Origin: an uncultured Craurococcus sp. | GTDB taxonomy: Bacteria; Pseudomonadota; Alphaproteobacteria; Acetobacterales; Acetobacteraceae | Reading direction: 5' to 3' | DNA length: 32,703 nt | Assembly (NCBI GenBank): GCA_902805545.1 | Contig: CADCTD010000182.1 | Span: forward strand, 1 to 32,703 | Part shown: one piece after another, positions 24,625 to 32,017 of the stretch | Numbering within the stretch: the stretch's first letter is position 1 | Layout: every line of letters begins with the position of its first letter | Notes under the pieces: model-generated | Told to the model about the DNA's origin: nothing | Databases searched by the model: none | What the model saw: the letters and a program-made list of their open reading frames with translations, nothing else | Position numbers and translations under genes: made by a program

Positions 24625-25131
24625 GTGGGATCGGGCAAGACGAAGCAGGCGGGCAGCGTCCTCGATCTCACGGCCTATGTGCCGGCACTGATCACCTTCG
24701 TCTCCAACAAGCTCAGCCGCAGCGCCTCGGCGCTCTACCGCCGGGAATTCGGCGTCGGCATCATCGAATGGCGGATCATCGCCCTGCTCGCGGTGGAGCC
24801 GGGGATCACGGCGAGCCGCATCTGCCAGGTGATCGGCCTCGACAAGGGGCCGGTCAGCCGCAGCCTCGCCCTGATGGAGCGCGAGGGGCTGGTCGAAGTC
24901 AGGGCGGAGGCGGCCCATACCCGGCGGCGGCGCATCGCCCTCACGCGAGCCGGGCGGGCGCTGCACGACCGCATCATCCCCGTGGCGCTGGAGCGGGAGC
25001 GCCGGCTGCTGGAGGGGCTCTCGCCGGCGCAGCGGCGGGCGCTGGTCGAGGCGCTGAACCGGCTGCACGAGAACATCGCGGCGGTGAACCAGCCGGTCGC
25101 GGTCCCGCCCGCGCCGCGCCGCCGCCGCTGA
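24625..25131 (+). CDS. MarR-family transcriptional regulator
   Basis: A 168-aa MarR-type winged-helix repressor. YRREFGVGIIEWRIIALLAV leads into the DNA-binding domain (TASRICQVIGLDKGPVSRSL, then ALMEREGLVEVRAEAAHTRR and wing RRRIALTRAGRAL). C-terminal helices for dimerisation follow. It starts at GTG 24625, divergent from the P450 gene with a 98-base gap. It is convergent with the feruloyl-CoA-synthase-like gene. MarR proteins in such positions (for example CouR, FerR) commonly respond to hydroxycinnamoyl-CoA or free aromatic acids. By position it is the best candidate regulator of the P450 operon and possibly of the ligase. Confidence 0.85.
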   Translation: MGSGKTKQAGSVLDLTAYVPALITFVSNKLSRSASALYRREFGVGIIEWRIIALLAVEPGITASRICQVIGLDKGPVSRSLALMEREGLVEVRAEAAHTRRRRIALTRAGRALHDRIIPVALERERRLLEGLSPAQRRALVEALNRLHENIAAVNQPVAVPPAPRRRR

Positions 25132-25245
25132 GGCGCGCGCGTCCCCGGGCCGGGCGGTGCCGGCGGCAGGCGTGGGGCGGCTCATCGGCGCGCACCTCAT
25201 CGAAGACGTTCCTGGACCCTTGGCCGATTCGGTACCACGGGCGAA

Positions 25246-25259
25246 GTTGCCATGGCAAC
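25246..25259. promoter_or_regulatory. Perfect 14-bp palindrome in MarR/ligase gap
   Basis: GTTGCCATGGCAAC is a perfect palindrome in the 142-base convergent gap between the MarR gene and the ligase gene. It could be a protein-binding site or simply a GC-context coincidence. No promoter is expected here, so confidence is low. Confidence 0.2.
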
Positions 25260-25273
25260 CATGACGCGCCCGC

Positions 25274-27082
25274 TCAGGGCCGGATGACCTCCGGCGCGCC
25301 GTCGTCGTAGAGGCGCCCCAGCACACCAGCGCGGCGGGCGAGGATCGCGCGGCCGTTCAGCGAGCCCTTGTCGGTGACCTCGCCCGCATCGAGCGAGAGC
25401 GGCTCGGCGAGGAACATCGCCCGGGCGATGGTGAGGGAGGAGGCGCCGCCGCCCGCGGCGTTGACGCGGCGCAGCCCCTCCGCAACCGAGGCGGCAAGCG
25501 GCGGGTCGCCGAGCGAGCCGCGGTGATGGTCGTGCGGGATGAGCAGCAGGCCGATCTCGTCATGGCCCTCGCCCACCACCAGCACGTCGCGCGCGGCATC
25601 GTGCAGCGCGGCGAGGATGCGCAGCCGCATGGCGCCCGCATGCACGCGCGTGCCGGAGGCCAGCTTGAAATCCTCGGTCAGCCGCCCGTCGAAGCGGAAG
25701 CCGCGCGCCGGGTCGGCGGGGTCGATCCAGGCCAGGGCATCGCCGGTGATGAAGAAGCCCTCCTCGTCGAAGGCGGCGGCGGTGGCGGCCGGGTCCTCCC
25801 AGTAGCCGCGCGTCACGTTGGCGCCGCGCACGCGTGCCTCGAGCTTGCCCTCGACCGGCAACAGCTTCAGCTCGACGCCGGGGACGGGCGTGCCGATGCA
25901 GCCCGAGGGCGCATCCTCGATATGGGTCGCGGTGATCACCGGCGCCGTCTCGGTCAGGCCCCAGGAGGAGACCATGGGGATGGTCCGGCCCGGCGCATAG
26001 GCGCGCGCCAGATCCTCGAGCCGGCGCCAGAGCGGGGCGGCGAGCGCGGCGGCGGCGTAGAGCATCACCTGCATCTCGGCGAAGAAGGCGCGGGCCAGCG
26101 CATCATCCGCCTCGAGCCGCGGCACCAGCAGCTCATAGCCCTTCGGCACGTTGAAGCTGAGCGTCGGGGCGACCTCGCGGAGGTTGCGCAGCGTGCGCTC
26201 GATCTGACCGGGCAGCGGCCGGCCGTCATCGATCCAGAGCGTGCCGCCGTGGCGCAGCACGAGGTTGAGGTTGTGGCTGGAGCCGAAGACATGGTTCCAG
26301 GGCAGCCAGTCGAGCAGGACCGGCGGGTGCTGCCGCAGGAAGGGCCAGCCCGCCGTCACCTGCTCCTGGTTGGTGGTCATCATGCGATGGGTGGTGACCA
26401 CGCCCTTCGGCATGCCGGTCGAGCCCGAGGTGAAGAGCAGCTTCGCCGGCGCATCGGGGTCGACGGCGGCGATGGCGCGGTCGATCGCGGCATCGGCCGG
26501 GCGGCCGAGCAGGGCGTCGAAGGGCTCGGCGCGCGGCATGCCGGCGGGGTCGGCGCAGAGGATCGCGGCGCCGGCGGCCTCCTCGGTCGAGAGGGCGCGG
26601 GCGAAGCGGGCGGCGCTCTCGGCATAGATCAGCCCTGGCTTCACCAGGCGCAGCACATGCCGCAGCTTGCCGAGATCCTCGCTCATCAGGCTGTAGGGCG
26701 TGGACACCGGGGCGTAGGGGACGCCGACCGCCTGGGCTGCCAGCGCCAGCAGGGCATGCTGGATGGAATTGCCGGAGAGCACCGCGACGCCGCGCTGCGG
26801 GCCGAGGCCGCGCTCCAGCAGCCCGCGGCCGATGCGGCGCACGGCCTCCGCCGCCTCGGCATAGGTCACTCCATGCCAGGGGCCGTCGCCGCCTTCGCGC
26901 TCCCGCAGGAAGGGGCGGTCGGGTGCGCGTGCGGCCCAGGCGAAGAGATGATCGGTGATGCGCGCCGGATGGTCGGGCAGGCTGGCGAGCGAGCGCAGGA
27001 TCCAGCCGCCGGCGGGCCGCGGGTCCAGCCGGAGCTGCGGCCGGGCGAAGAGCGGCGCCTCGGCGCCAACCGATTGCTGCAT
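25274..27082 (-). CDS. Feruloyl-CoA synthase-like acyl-CoA ligase (ANL superfamily)
   Basis: A 602-aa adenylate-forming ligase. The ATP-binding P-loop is LFTSGSTGMPKG (216-227), followed by DWLPWNHVFGSSHN, the A5 motif SSWGLTETAP (372-381), the GDALAW segment at 447-452 and the A10 region VTDKGSLN with the catalytic lysine K572. The SSWGLTETAP and YELLVPRLEADDALARAFF features and the length place it with bacterial feruloyl-CoA synthases (Fcs). These convert ferulate, p-coumarate or caffeate with ATP and CoA into the thioester. No enoyl-CoA hydratase/aldolase (Ech) or vanillin dehydrogenase gene follows, so the downstream steps must be encoded elsewhere or the substrate differs. ATG 27082 has GGGGAG upstream; the longer frame adds an unlikely Arg-rich tail. 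Confidence 0.82.
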   Translation of the reverse strand: MQQSVGAEAPLFARPQLRLDPRPAGGWILRSLASLPDHPARITDHLFAWAARAPDRPFLREREGGDGPWHGVTYAEAAEAVRRIGRGLLERGLGPQRGVAVLSGNSIQHALLALAAQAVGVPYAPVSTPYSLMSEDLGKLRHVLRLVKPGLIYAESAARFARALSTEEAAGAAILCADPAGMPRAEPFDALLGRPADAAIDRAIAAVDPDAPAKLLFTSGSTGMPKGVVTTHRMMTTNQEQVTAGWPFLRQHPPVLLDWLPWNHVFGSSHNLNLVLRHGGTLWIDDGRPLPGQIERTLRNLREVAPTLSFNVPKGYELLVPRLEADDALARAFFAEMQVMLYAAAALAAPLWRRLEDLARAYAPGRTIPMVSSWGLTETAPVITATHIEDAPSGCIGTPVPGVELKLLPVEGKLEARVRGANVTRGYWEDPAATAAAFDEEGFFITGDALAWIDPADPARGFRFDGRLTEDFKLASGTRVHAGAMRLRILAALHDAARDVLVVGEGHDEIGLLLIPHDHHRGSLGDPPLAASVAEGLRRVNAAGGGASSLTIARAMFLAEPLSLDAGEVTDKGSLNGRAILARRAGVLGRLYDDGAPEVIRP

Positions 27083-27419
27083 GGCGTGTCTCCCCACCGC
27101 GCCCCGGACCGGCTGCCTTGGGCGCCGGACCATCGTCGCGCCGATTATTATGGATCTTATTTAACTATATCGCGGAGTGTGGACAAGGGCGGAATCGGCG
27201 CCTGCGCCTCCTCGAGCAGCAGCACGGGGAGCTTGGGTGGGCGGAGCCGGCCAGGGGCGGGCCGCTCCGCCTCGAGAGGCGCTGAAGGGCGCCGGATGCG
27301 GGCGACCGGGCGCTGCTGCGGTGACGCCCGCTTGCCGGGTACCCGGCCTGCCGGCAAGCTCCCCCGCGATCGGTCTCGGCGGTTCATGACCTCGCGCCCG
27401 GCGGCGAGGAGGCAGGGCG
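27083..27419. promoter_or_regulatory. Divergent ligase/thioesterase intergenic region
   Basis: These 337 bases between two divergent genes hold no convincing gene. An AT-rich island at about 27139-27175 (ATTATTATGG, TTATTTAACTATAT) stands out sharply from the surrounding GC-rich DNA and probably holds the ligase promoter and an operator. A 9-bp inverted repeat, GCTTGCCGG-N12-CCGGCAAGC (27329-27358), would form a strong hairpin in the thioesterase leader about 60 bases before its start. Exact -10/-35 elements cannot be assigned. Confidence 0.5.
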
Positions 27420-27854
27420 ATGGTGGAAGCGGAGGAGGTACCGGAGGGTTTCGTGCCGGCGACGCATGGCGGGCCCTATGCGAAGGAGCTTGGCCCCTTC
27501 TGGTCGAAGATGGAGGAAGCGCAGGTCGTCCTCGGCCTGCGGCTGCGGCACCGGCACTGCAACTCGGCCGGCGCGGCCCATGGCGGCTTCATCGCAACGC
27601 TCGCCGATCTCGGGCTGATCCATGCGGCCGCGGTGATGCGCGAGCGGGCGGGCTGGCCGCGGCACTTCCTCACCACGGTGACGCTGAACATCGACTATGC
27701 GGCGCCGGCAAGGGAGGGATGCTGGCTCGAGATGCGCGCCGAGGTGCCACGGCTCGGGCGCACGCTCTGCTTCACCGAGGGCGCCATCCTCGCCGATGGG
27801 CGGCGCGTGGCGCGGGCCAGCGCCGTCATGGCGGTGCTCGGGCCGCGGGCATGA
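27420..27854 (+). CDS. PaaI-type hotdog thioesterase
   Basis: A 144-aa single hotdog-fold protein of the PaaI/4HBT family. RHRHCNSAGAAHGGFIATLA leads into the central helix, with H54-G55-G56 and D63 in the usual active-site positions. TTVTLNIDYAAPAREGCWLE, then a second strand pair (RTLCFTEGAILADGRRVARA), complete the fold. It would hydrolyse an acyl-CoA, possibly an aromatic-CoA, and in this context could release CoA from dead-end products of the neighbouring ligase. GAGGAGG at 27406-27412 supports ATG 27420. It is convergent with the monooxygenase gene, with only 3 bases between stops. Confidence 0.8.
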   Translation: MVEAEEVPEGFVPATHGGPYAKELGPFWSKMEEAQVVLGLRLRHRHCNSAGAAHGGFIATLADLGLIHAAAVMRERAGWPRHFLTTVTLNIDYAAPAREGCWLEMRAEVPRLGRTLCFTEGAILADGRRVARASAVMAVLGPRA

Positions 27855-27857
27855 GGC

Positions 27858-29459
27858 TCAGGCGAGCATGAGCTCCCGGTACCCCCCGGCCGTGACCGCG
27901 TCGCACCAGGCGCGGTAGTCCGGCGCGCTGCCGGCATAGCGGGCGACGACGCGGGTCTGCTTGCCCTCGACATTGCGGTTGACGCCCGTCATCCAGGAAT
28001 CGACCTGGAAGGTGAGCAGCCCTTCGGCGCAGGACAGCACATGGTCGTGCCAGGCCTGCACCGCCTCCGGCCGGACCTCGATGCGCGTCAACGCCCGCTC
28101 CTGCGCGTGGCGCAGCAGGCGCGTCGCCCAGTCGACATTGTATTCGATGCTGCGGGGGATGTTGCCGAGGGCGGTATGCGGGCCGAGCAGCATCAGCATG
28201 TTGGGGAAGCCCTCGACCAGCATGCCGAGGAAGGTGCGCGCGCCGCCGGCCCAGGCCTCCTTCAGGCGCCGGCCCTCCGCGCCGCGGATGTCGATGCGGT
28301 CGAAGGCGCCGGTGATGGCGTCGAAGCCGGTCGCGTAGACGATGACGTCGAAGGCCTGCTCGCCCGCGCTCGTCAGGATGCCGGCGGGGGTGATGCGCTC
28401 GATCGGCGTCTCGCGGGTATCGACCAGCCGCACGTTCGGCTGGTTGTAGACCTCGTAGTAGCCGGTCTCTAGCGGCAGGCGGCGGGTGCCGAAGCCGTGG
28501 TTGGTCGGGATCAGCCGCTCCGCCAGCGCGGGGTCCTTCACGCGCTGTCGGATCTTGCGGGCGACGAAGTCCGAGATCTCCCGGTTGGCCGCCGGATCGG
28601 TCAGCATGTCGCGGAAATTGCCGACCCAGATGCCGAAGCCGGGCGAGGCGTAGAGTTCCTCGTAGAAGGCCTCGCGCTCCTCCTTCGTCACCTCGAAAGT
28701 GCCGCGCGGGTCCGTCGTGTGGATGAAGCAGGAGAAGGTCTCCTCGCAGCGGCGGAAGATCTCCGGGTAGCTCGCCTTGATTCGCCGCTGCTCCTCCTCG
28801 GTGATCGGGCGGTTGTGCAGCGGCGCGCACCAATTGGGCGTGCGCTGGAACACGGTGAGGTGGCCGGCGGTCTTCGCCACCTCCTGGATGGTCTGCACCC
28901 CGGTCGCGCCGGTGCCGATGACGGCGACGCGCAGGCCGGCGAAGTCGACGGGCTCCTTCGGCCAGCGCGCGGTGTGCCAGGACCGGCCGGCGAAGCTCTC
29001 CATGCCCTCGATGCGCGGCAGGGTCGGGGCGGAGAGCACGCCGACCGCGGTGATGAGGAAGCGCGCGGTGTGGCGGCTGCCGTCCTCGAGCGTCACGGTC
29101 CAGCCGCGCGTCGCCTCCTCGTACCGCGCGGCGGCGACGCGGGTTTCGAATTGGATGTCGCGCCTGAGGTCGTACCGGTCGGCGACGTGGTTCAGGTAGC
29201 GCAGCGTCTCCGGCTGCGGCGCGAAATGCTCCGACCAGCTCCACGCCTGCAGCAGCTCGGGGTCGAAGGAATAGCCGTAGGAGTAGCTTTCCGAATCGAA
29301 GCGCGCGCCGGGATAGCGGTTCCAGTACCAGGTCCCGCCGACGCCGCTGCCGGCCTCGAAGACGCGCGTGCGGAAGCCGAGCTCGCGCAGCCGGATCAGC
29401 TGATAGAGGCCCGACATGCCGGCCCCGATGACGATGGCGTCGTAGTCGAGGCCCTGCAT
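27858..29459 (-). CDS. Flavin-containing Baeyer-Villiger monooxygenase
   Basis: A 533-aa class B flavoprotein monooxygenase. The FAD-binding motif is GAGMSG (12-17), followed by the type I BVMO segment GGTWYWNRYPGARFDSES. The BVMO fingerprint F-x-G-x3-H-T-x2-W-P is exact: FAGRSWHTARWP at 156-167. The NADPH-binding motif GTGATG is at 182-187 and ATGFD lies in the C-terminal half. These enzymes insert an oxygen next to a ketone using NADPH and O2, giving esters or lactones, in the cytoplasm. The substrate (cyclic, steroid-like or aryl ketone) cannot be told from the sequence. It is transcribed towards the thioesterase gene. ATG 29459 is directly before the FAD-binding strand and is the natural start. 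Confidence 0.9.
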   Translation of the reverse strand: MQGLDYDAIVIGAGMSGLYQLIRLRELGFRTRVFEAGSGVGGTWYWNRYPGARFDSESYSYGYSFDPELLQAWSWSEHFAPQPETLRYLNHVADRYDLRRDIQFETRVAAARYEEATRGWTVTLEDGSRHTARFLITAVGVLSAPTLPRIEGMESFAGRSWHTARWPKEPVDFAGLRVAVIGTGATGVQTIQEVAKTAGHLTVFQRTPNWCAPLHNRPITEEEQRRIKASYPEIFRRCEETFSCFIHTTDPRGTFEVTKEEREAFYEELYASPGFGIWVGNFRDMLTDPAANREISDFVARKIRQRVKDPALAERLIPTNHGFGTRRLPLETGYYEVYNQPNVRLVDTRETPIERITPAGILTSAGEQAFDVIVYATGFDAITGAFDRIDIRGAEGRRLKEAWAGGARTFLGMLVEGFPNMLMLLGPHTALGNIPRSIEYNVDWATRLLRHAQERALTRIEVRPEAVQAWHDHVLSCAEGLLTFQVDSWMTGVNRNVEGKQTRVVARYAGSAPDYRAWCDAVTAGGYRELMLA

Positions 29460-29734
29460 GGTTCCGCTCCCCGCCCGATCCGGACCGCGTTCCGCCGGTG
29501 CCGCGCGAGGCTAGGGTGGGTGCCTGGCAGCGTCAATTTCGCCGCCGGCAGCGGCCGGTTCGTGCCGGCTGTGGATTCCCGCCCCGCGCCGTGCAGCTTC
29601 GCGGCGCTCCGTCACGTTAGCCGGGGCGATACGGGGACGGCGACGGAAGGGCAGGGCAGATGGGATCTGGTGCAAGGCTGGCCGGCGGCCGGGGTCGTGG
29701 CTTCGACCCCTATGCATCCGGCGGAGGCGGGGCG

Positions 29735-30271
29735 ATGTCCCTTGTCGCCGCGGGCCTGCTCGCGGGCGCGGCCGGGGTAGCGGCGATGACGCTTGCGGAG
29801 AAGCTCGAGCAGAGCGTCACCGGGCGGCCGAATTCCTACGTGCCGGCGCATACGCTGGAGCGGCTGCTCGGGCTCAGGGCGCGGCCGGACCGGGAGCGGC
29901 TCGGGCTGAACTGGGCGATGCACTGGGGCCAGGGCATCCTGCTCGGCATCGCCCGCGCGGCGATGGCGCGCGGCGGCATCGGCGGGCCCTTCGGCTCCTT
30001 CCTCTTCCTCAACCTCCGCCTGCTGAACGACCAGAGCCTGGAGAATGCGACGGGCATCGGCGCGCCGCCCTGGACCTGGCCGCGCGACGAGCAGGTGGTC
30101 GATATCCTGCACAAGGCAGTCTACGCCTTCGCCGCGGGCGCCGTCGCGGATCGGCTGGTAACGGGCCGGGCCTCGCCGGGCACAGGCGAGGAGGAGGCGG
30201 GCTGGCATCGCGCGGATCATGCCGCGCGGTCCCGCGACCTGCATCGTGCCGGCCTCGCGCGAGCCGGCTGA
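29735..30271 (+). CDS. Uncharacterised small membrane protein
   Basis: A 178-aa protein I do not recognise. An N-terminal helix (MSLVAAGLLAGAAGVAAMTL) is followed by AEKLEQSVTGRPNSYVPAHT, a weakly hydrophobic segment NWAMHWGQGILLGIARAAMA, FLFLNLRLLNDQSLENATG, and a second helix around DILHKAVYAFAAGAVADRLV. The 30-residue tail is hydrophilic. ATG 29735 follows a GGAGG at 29723-29727 and places the helix at the N-terminus; the frame is open from 29660 but that part looks like leader sequence. It is 34 bases upstream of the DUF2243 gene and probably in one operon with it. Confidence 0.6.
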   Translation: MSLVAAGLLAGAAGVAAMTLAEKLEQSVTGRPNSYVPAHTLERLLGLRARPDRERLGLNWAMHWGQGILLGIARAAMARGGIGGPFGSFLFLNLRLLNDQSLENATGIGAPPWTWPRDEQVVDILHKAVYAFAAGAVADRLVTGRASPGTGEEEAGWHRADHAARSRDLHRAGLARAG

Positions 30272-30305
30272 GACCCGCATCACCTCTCGTCAGGGACAAA
30301 CCCCC

Positions 30306-31094
30306 ATGTCGGACTCCTCCGCCATCGCCCCGCCGCGCGGCCATCCGGCGCTTGCCGCCGGCGTCATGGGCTTCGCCCTCGGCGGCTTCTTCGACGGCAT
30401 CATGCTGCACCAGGTGCTGCAGTGGCACCACTTCCTCAGCCTCGCGGGCGGCGAGGCCTGGCGCGACATCCGCATGCAGATCCTGGCCGACGGGCTGTTC
30501 CATGTCGCCGTCTATGGCATTGCCCTGCTCGGCCTCTGGCTGCTGTGGCGGGCGCGGGGCGGGCTCGGCGGGGCGCGGGCCGTGCTCGGCTGGGCGCTGC
30601 TCGGCTTCGGCATCTGGCAGCTCGTCGATGTGGTCGGCTTCCATTGGATCGTCGGCATCCACCGCATCCGGGTCGACGTGCCGAACCCGCTGGCCTGGGA
30701 TATCGGCTGGCTTGCCGTCATCGGCCTGCCGCCGCTGCTGGCGGGCGCCTGGCTGCTGCGGCGGCAGGGCGGCGATGCCGGGCCCGGGCGCCGGGGCGGC
30801 ACGGCGATGGCGGCGATGCTGGCGCTCGCGGTGATGGGCGCGGCGCCGGTCGCCTCCCTGCCGCCGGCCGGGGTGACGACGGCCGTCGTGCTGTTCCGGC
30901 CCGGGCTCGGGCTCGAGGGCGCGGTGGCGGCGGTCGCCGCGGCCGAGGGGCGCATTGTCTGGGCCGATGCCTCGGGCGAGCTGCTCGCCGTCGATCTGGG
31001 ACGGGGGGGGAGCGCCTGGTCGCTCTATCGCCATGGCGCGCTGCTGGTGGGCAACGGGCCGGTGGCCAACTGCCTGGGCTGGATGCGGATCTGA
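30306..31094 (+). CDS. DUF2243 membrane protein with C-terminal extension
   Basis: A 262-aa membrane protein. Residues 1-155 are a DUF2243 domain of about four helices, recognisable by GFALGGFFDGIMLHQVLQWH (22-41), LADGLFHVAVYGIALLGLWL and VDVVGFHWIVGIHRIRVDVP; the conserved histidines suggest metal or heme binding, but no function is known. Unusually, the chain continues with a fifth helix (about 166-186) and a soluble stretch of some 75 residues (IVWADASGELLAVDLGRGGS near its middle). Such proteins are normally about 150-170 aa. The start at 30306 follows a short CAGGGAC; a longer open frame overlaps the previous gene. The function of the extension is unknown. Confidence 0.72.
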   Translation: MSDSSAIAPPRGHPALAAGVMGFALGGFFDGIMLHQVLQWHHFLSLAGGEAWRDIRMQILADGLFHVAVYGIALLGLWLLWRARGGLGGARAVLGWALLGFGIWQLVDVVGFHWIVGIHRIRVDVPNPLAWDIGWLAVIGLPPLLAGAWLLRRQGGDAGPGRRGGTAMAAMLALAVMGAAPVASLPPAGVTTAVVLFRPGLGLEGAVAAVAAAEGRIVWADASGELLAVDLGRGGSAWSLYRHGALLVGNGPVANCLGWMRI

Positions 31095-31148
31095 CGTAGT
31101 CTGGCGCGCCGGCGGCAGGGCCGGCGACCAGTGCAGGGGGACATCCGC

Positions 31149-31868
31149 ATGCCGCTGAAGGACGAGACCCGCGCCAGGCTGAGGCGGGTCAGCACCGCCA
31201 CGCTCGCCACCGCGCTCTACAAGCGGGGCTTCCGCATCCAGTCGATGCAGGACGTCCGCCCGGTGCATGCGCCGGGCGCCGAGAGCATGGTCGGGGAGGC
31301 CTATACGCTCCGCTACATGCCGGCGCGGGAGGACCTGAACCGGCTCGAGGTCTTCCGCGACCCTGGCCATCCGCAGCGGAGGGCGGTGGAGGAATGCCCG
31401 CCCGGCCATGTGCTGGTGATGGACAGCCGGAAGGATGCGCGGGCGGCCTCGGCGGGCGGCATCCTGGTGGCGCGGCTGATGGCGCGCGGCGTCGCCGGCG
31501 TCGTCACCGATGGCGGCTTCCGCGACTCCGCCGAGATCGCCGCGCTCGGGATCCCGGCCTTTCACCAGCGGCCGGCGGCGCCGACCAACCTCACGCTGCA
31601 TCATGCGATCGAGCTGAACGTGCCCATCGGCTGCGGCGACGCACCGGTCTTCCCCGGCGATGTCGTCGTCGGCGATGCGGATGGCGTCATCGTCATTCCC
31701 GCACACCTGGCCGACGAGATCGCGGCGGAGGCGACGGAGATGACGGCCTATGAGGATTTCGTCGCCGAGCAGGTGAAGGCGGGCCACAGCATTCGCGGCC
31801 TCTATCCGGCCACCGACGAGGCCAACCTGGCGCGTTTCGCCGCCTGGCGGGCCGAACGGGGGCGCTGA
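31149..31868 (+). CDS. RraA / HMG-aldolase family protein
   Basis: A 239-aa protein of the RraA-like family, which includes 4-hydroxy-4-methyl-2-oxoglutarate/CHA aldolases and the RNase E inhibitor RraA. The core AGGILVARLMARGVAGVVTD then GGFRDS (102-127) has the metal and substrate residues D121, R125 and D126, typical of catalytically competent aldolases. PIGCGDAPVFPGDVVVGDAD and GVIVIP follow. The length, with about 75 extra residues around the 160-aa RraA core, matches the group often annotated as ribonuclease activity regulator but more probably oxo-acid aldolases. In a genome handling aromatic acids, an aldolase for protocatechuate or gallate cleavage is plausible. ATG 31149 with CAGGGGG 8 bases upstream is preferred to GTG 31131. 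Confidence 0.8.
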   Translation: MPLKDETRARLRRVSTATLATALYKRGFRIQSMQDVRPVHAPGAESMVGEAYTLRYMPAREDLNRLEVFRDPGHPQRRAVEECPPGHVLVMDSRKDARAASAGGILVARLMARGVAGVVTDGGFRDSAEIAALGIPAFHQRPAAPTNLTLHHAIELNVPIGCGDAPVFPGDVVVGDADGVIVIPAHLADEIAAEATEMTAYEDFVAEQVKAGHSIRGLYPATDEANLARFAAWRAERGR

Positions 31869-31901
31869 AAGGCATCTCAACCAGTAATCGAGAAACCGCC
31901 C

Positions 31902-31937
31902 AGCGCGGCCACCGTCAATCCTTCCTCGCGCTTTTTT
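31902..31937 (+). terminator. Rho-independent terminator candidate after RraA-like gene
   Basis: AGCGCGG (31902-31908) can pair with TCGCGCT (31926-31932, one G-U pair), and a run of T continues to 31937. It begins 33 bases after the RraA-like stop, a suitable place for a terminator. The loop of 17 bases is long. The 3' arm and T-run are also half of a larger inverted repeat with 31973-31985, so the two structures exclude each other. Confidence 0.45.
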
Positions 31938-31985
31938 GAGTGATGCAGCGCTCTTCCTGCTGCCCATGCGGCCAAAAAAGCGCGA
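31926..31985. repeat. Perfect 13-bp inverted repeat upstream of last gene
   Basis: TCGCGCTTTTTTG (31926-31938) and CAAAAAAGCGCGA (31973-31985) are exact reverse complements separated by 34 bases. The right arm ends 32 bases before ATG 32018. It could be two binding sites for a dimeric regulator, an antiterminator that competes with the terminator hairpin, or a bidirectional terminator. Which of these applies cannot be decided from one sequence. Confidence 0.6.
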
Positions 31986-32017
31986 TCAATCCCAGGGGGA
32001 TGTTGGGGGAAGTTCAG

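Noticed and set aside
27157-27387. 76-aa minus-strand frame in the ligase/thioesterase gap
   Set aside because: Arg/Pro-rich with no ribosome binding site; its 3' part lies in the AT-rich promoter island.
25523-27871. 782-aa plus-strand open frame opposite the ligase gene
   Set aside because: Shadow of the ligase with no domain; it also runs through the intergenic region and the thioesterase in another frame.
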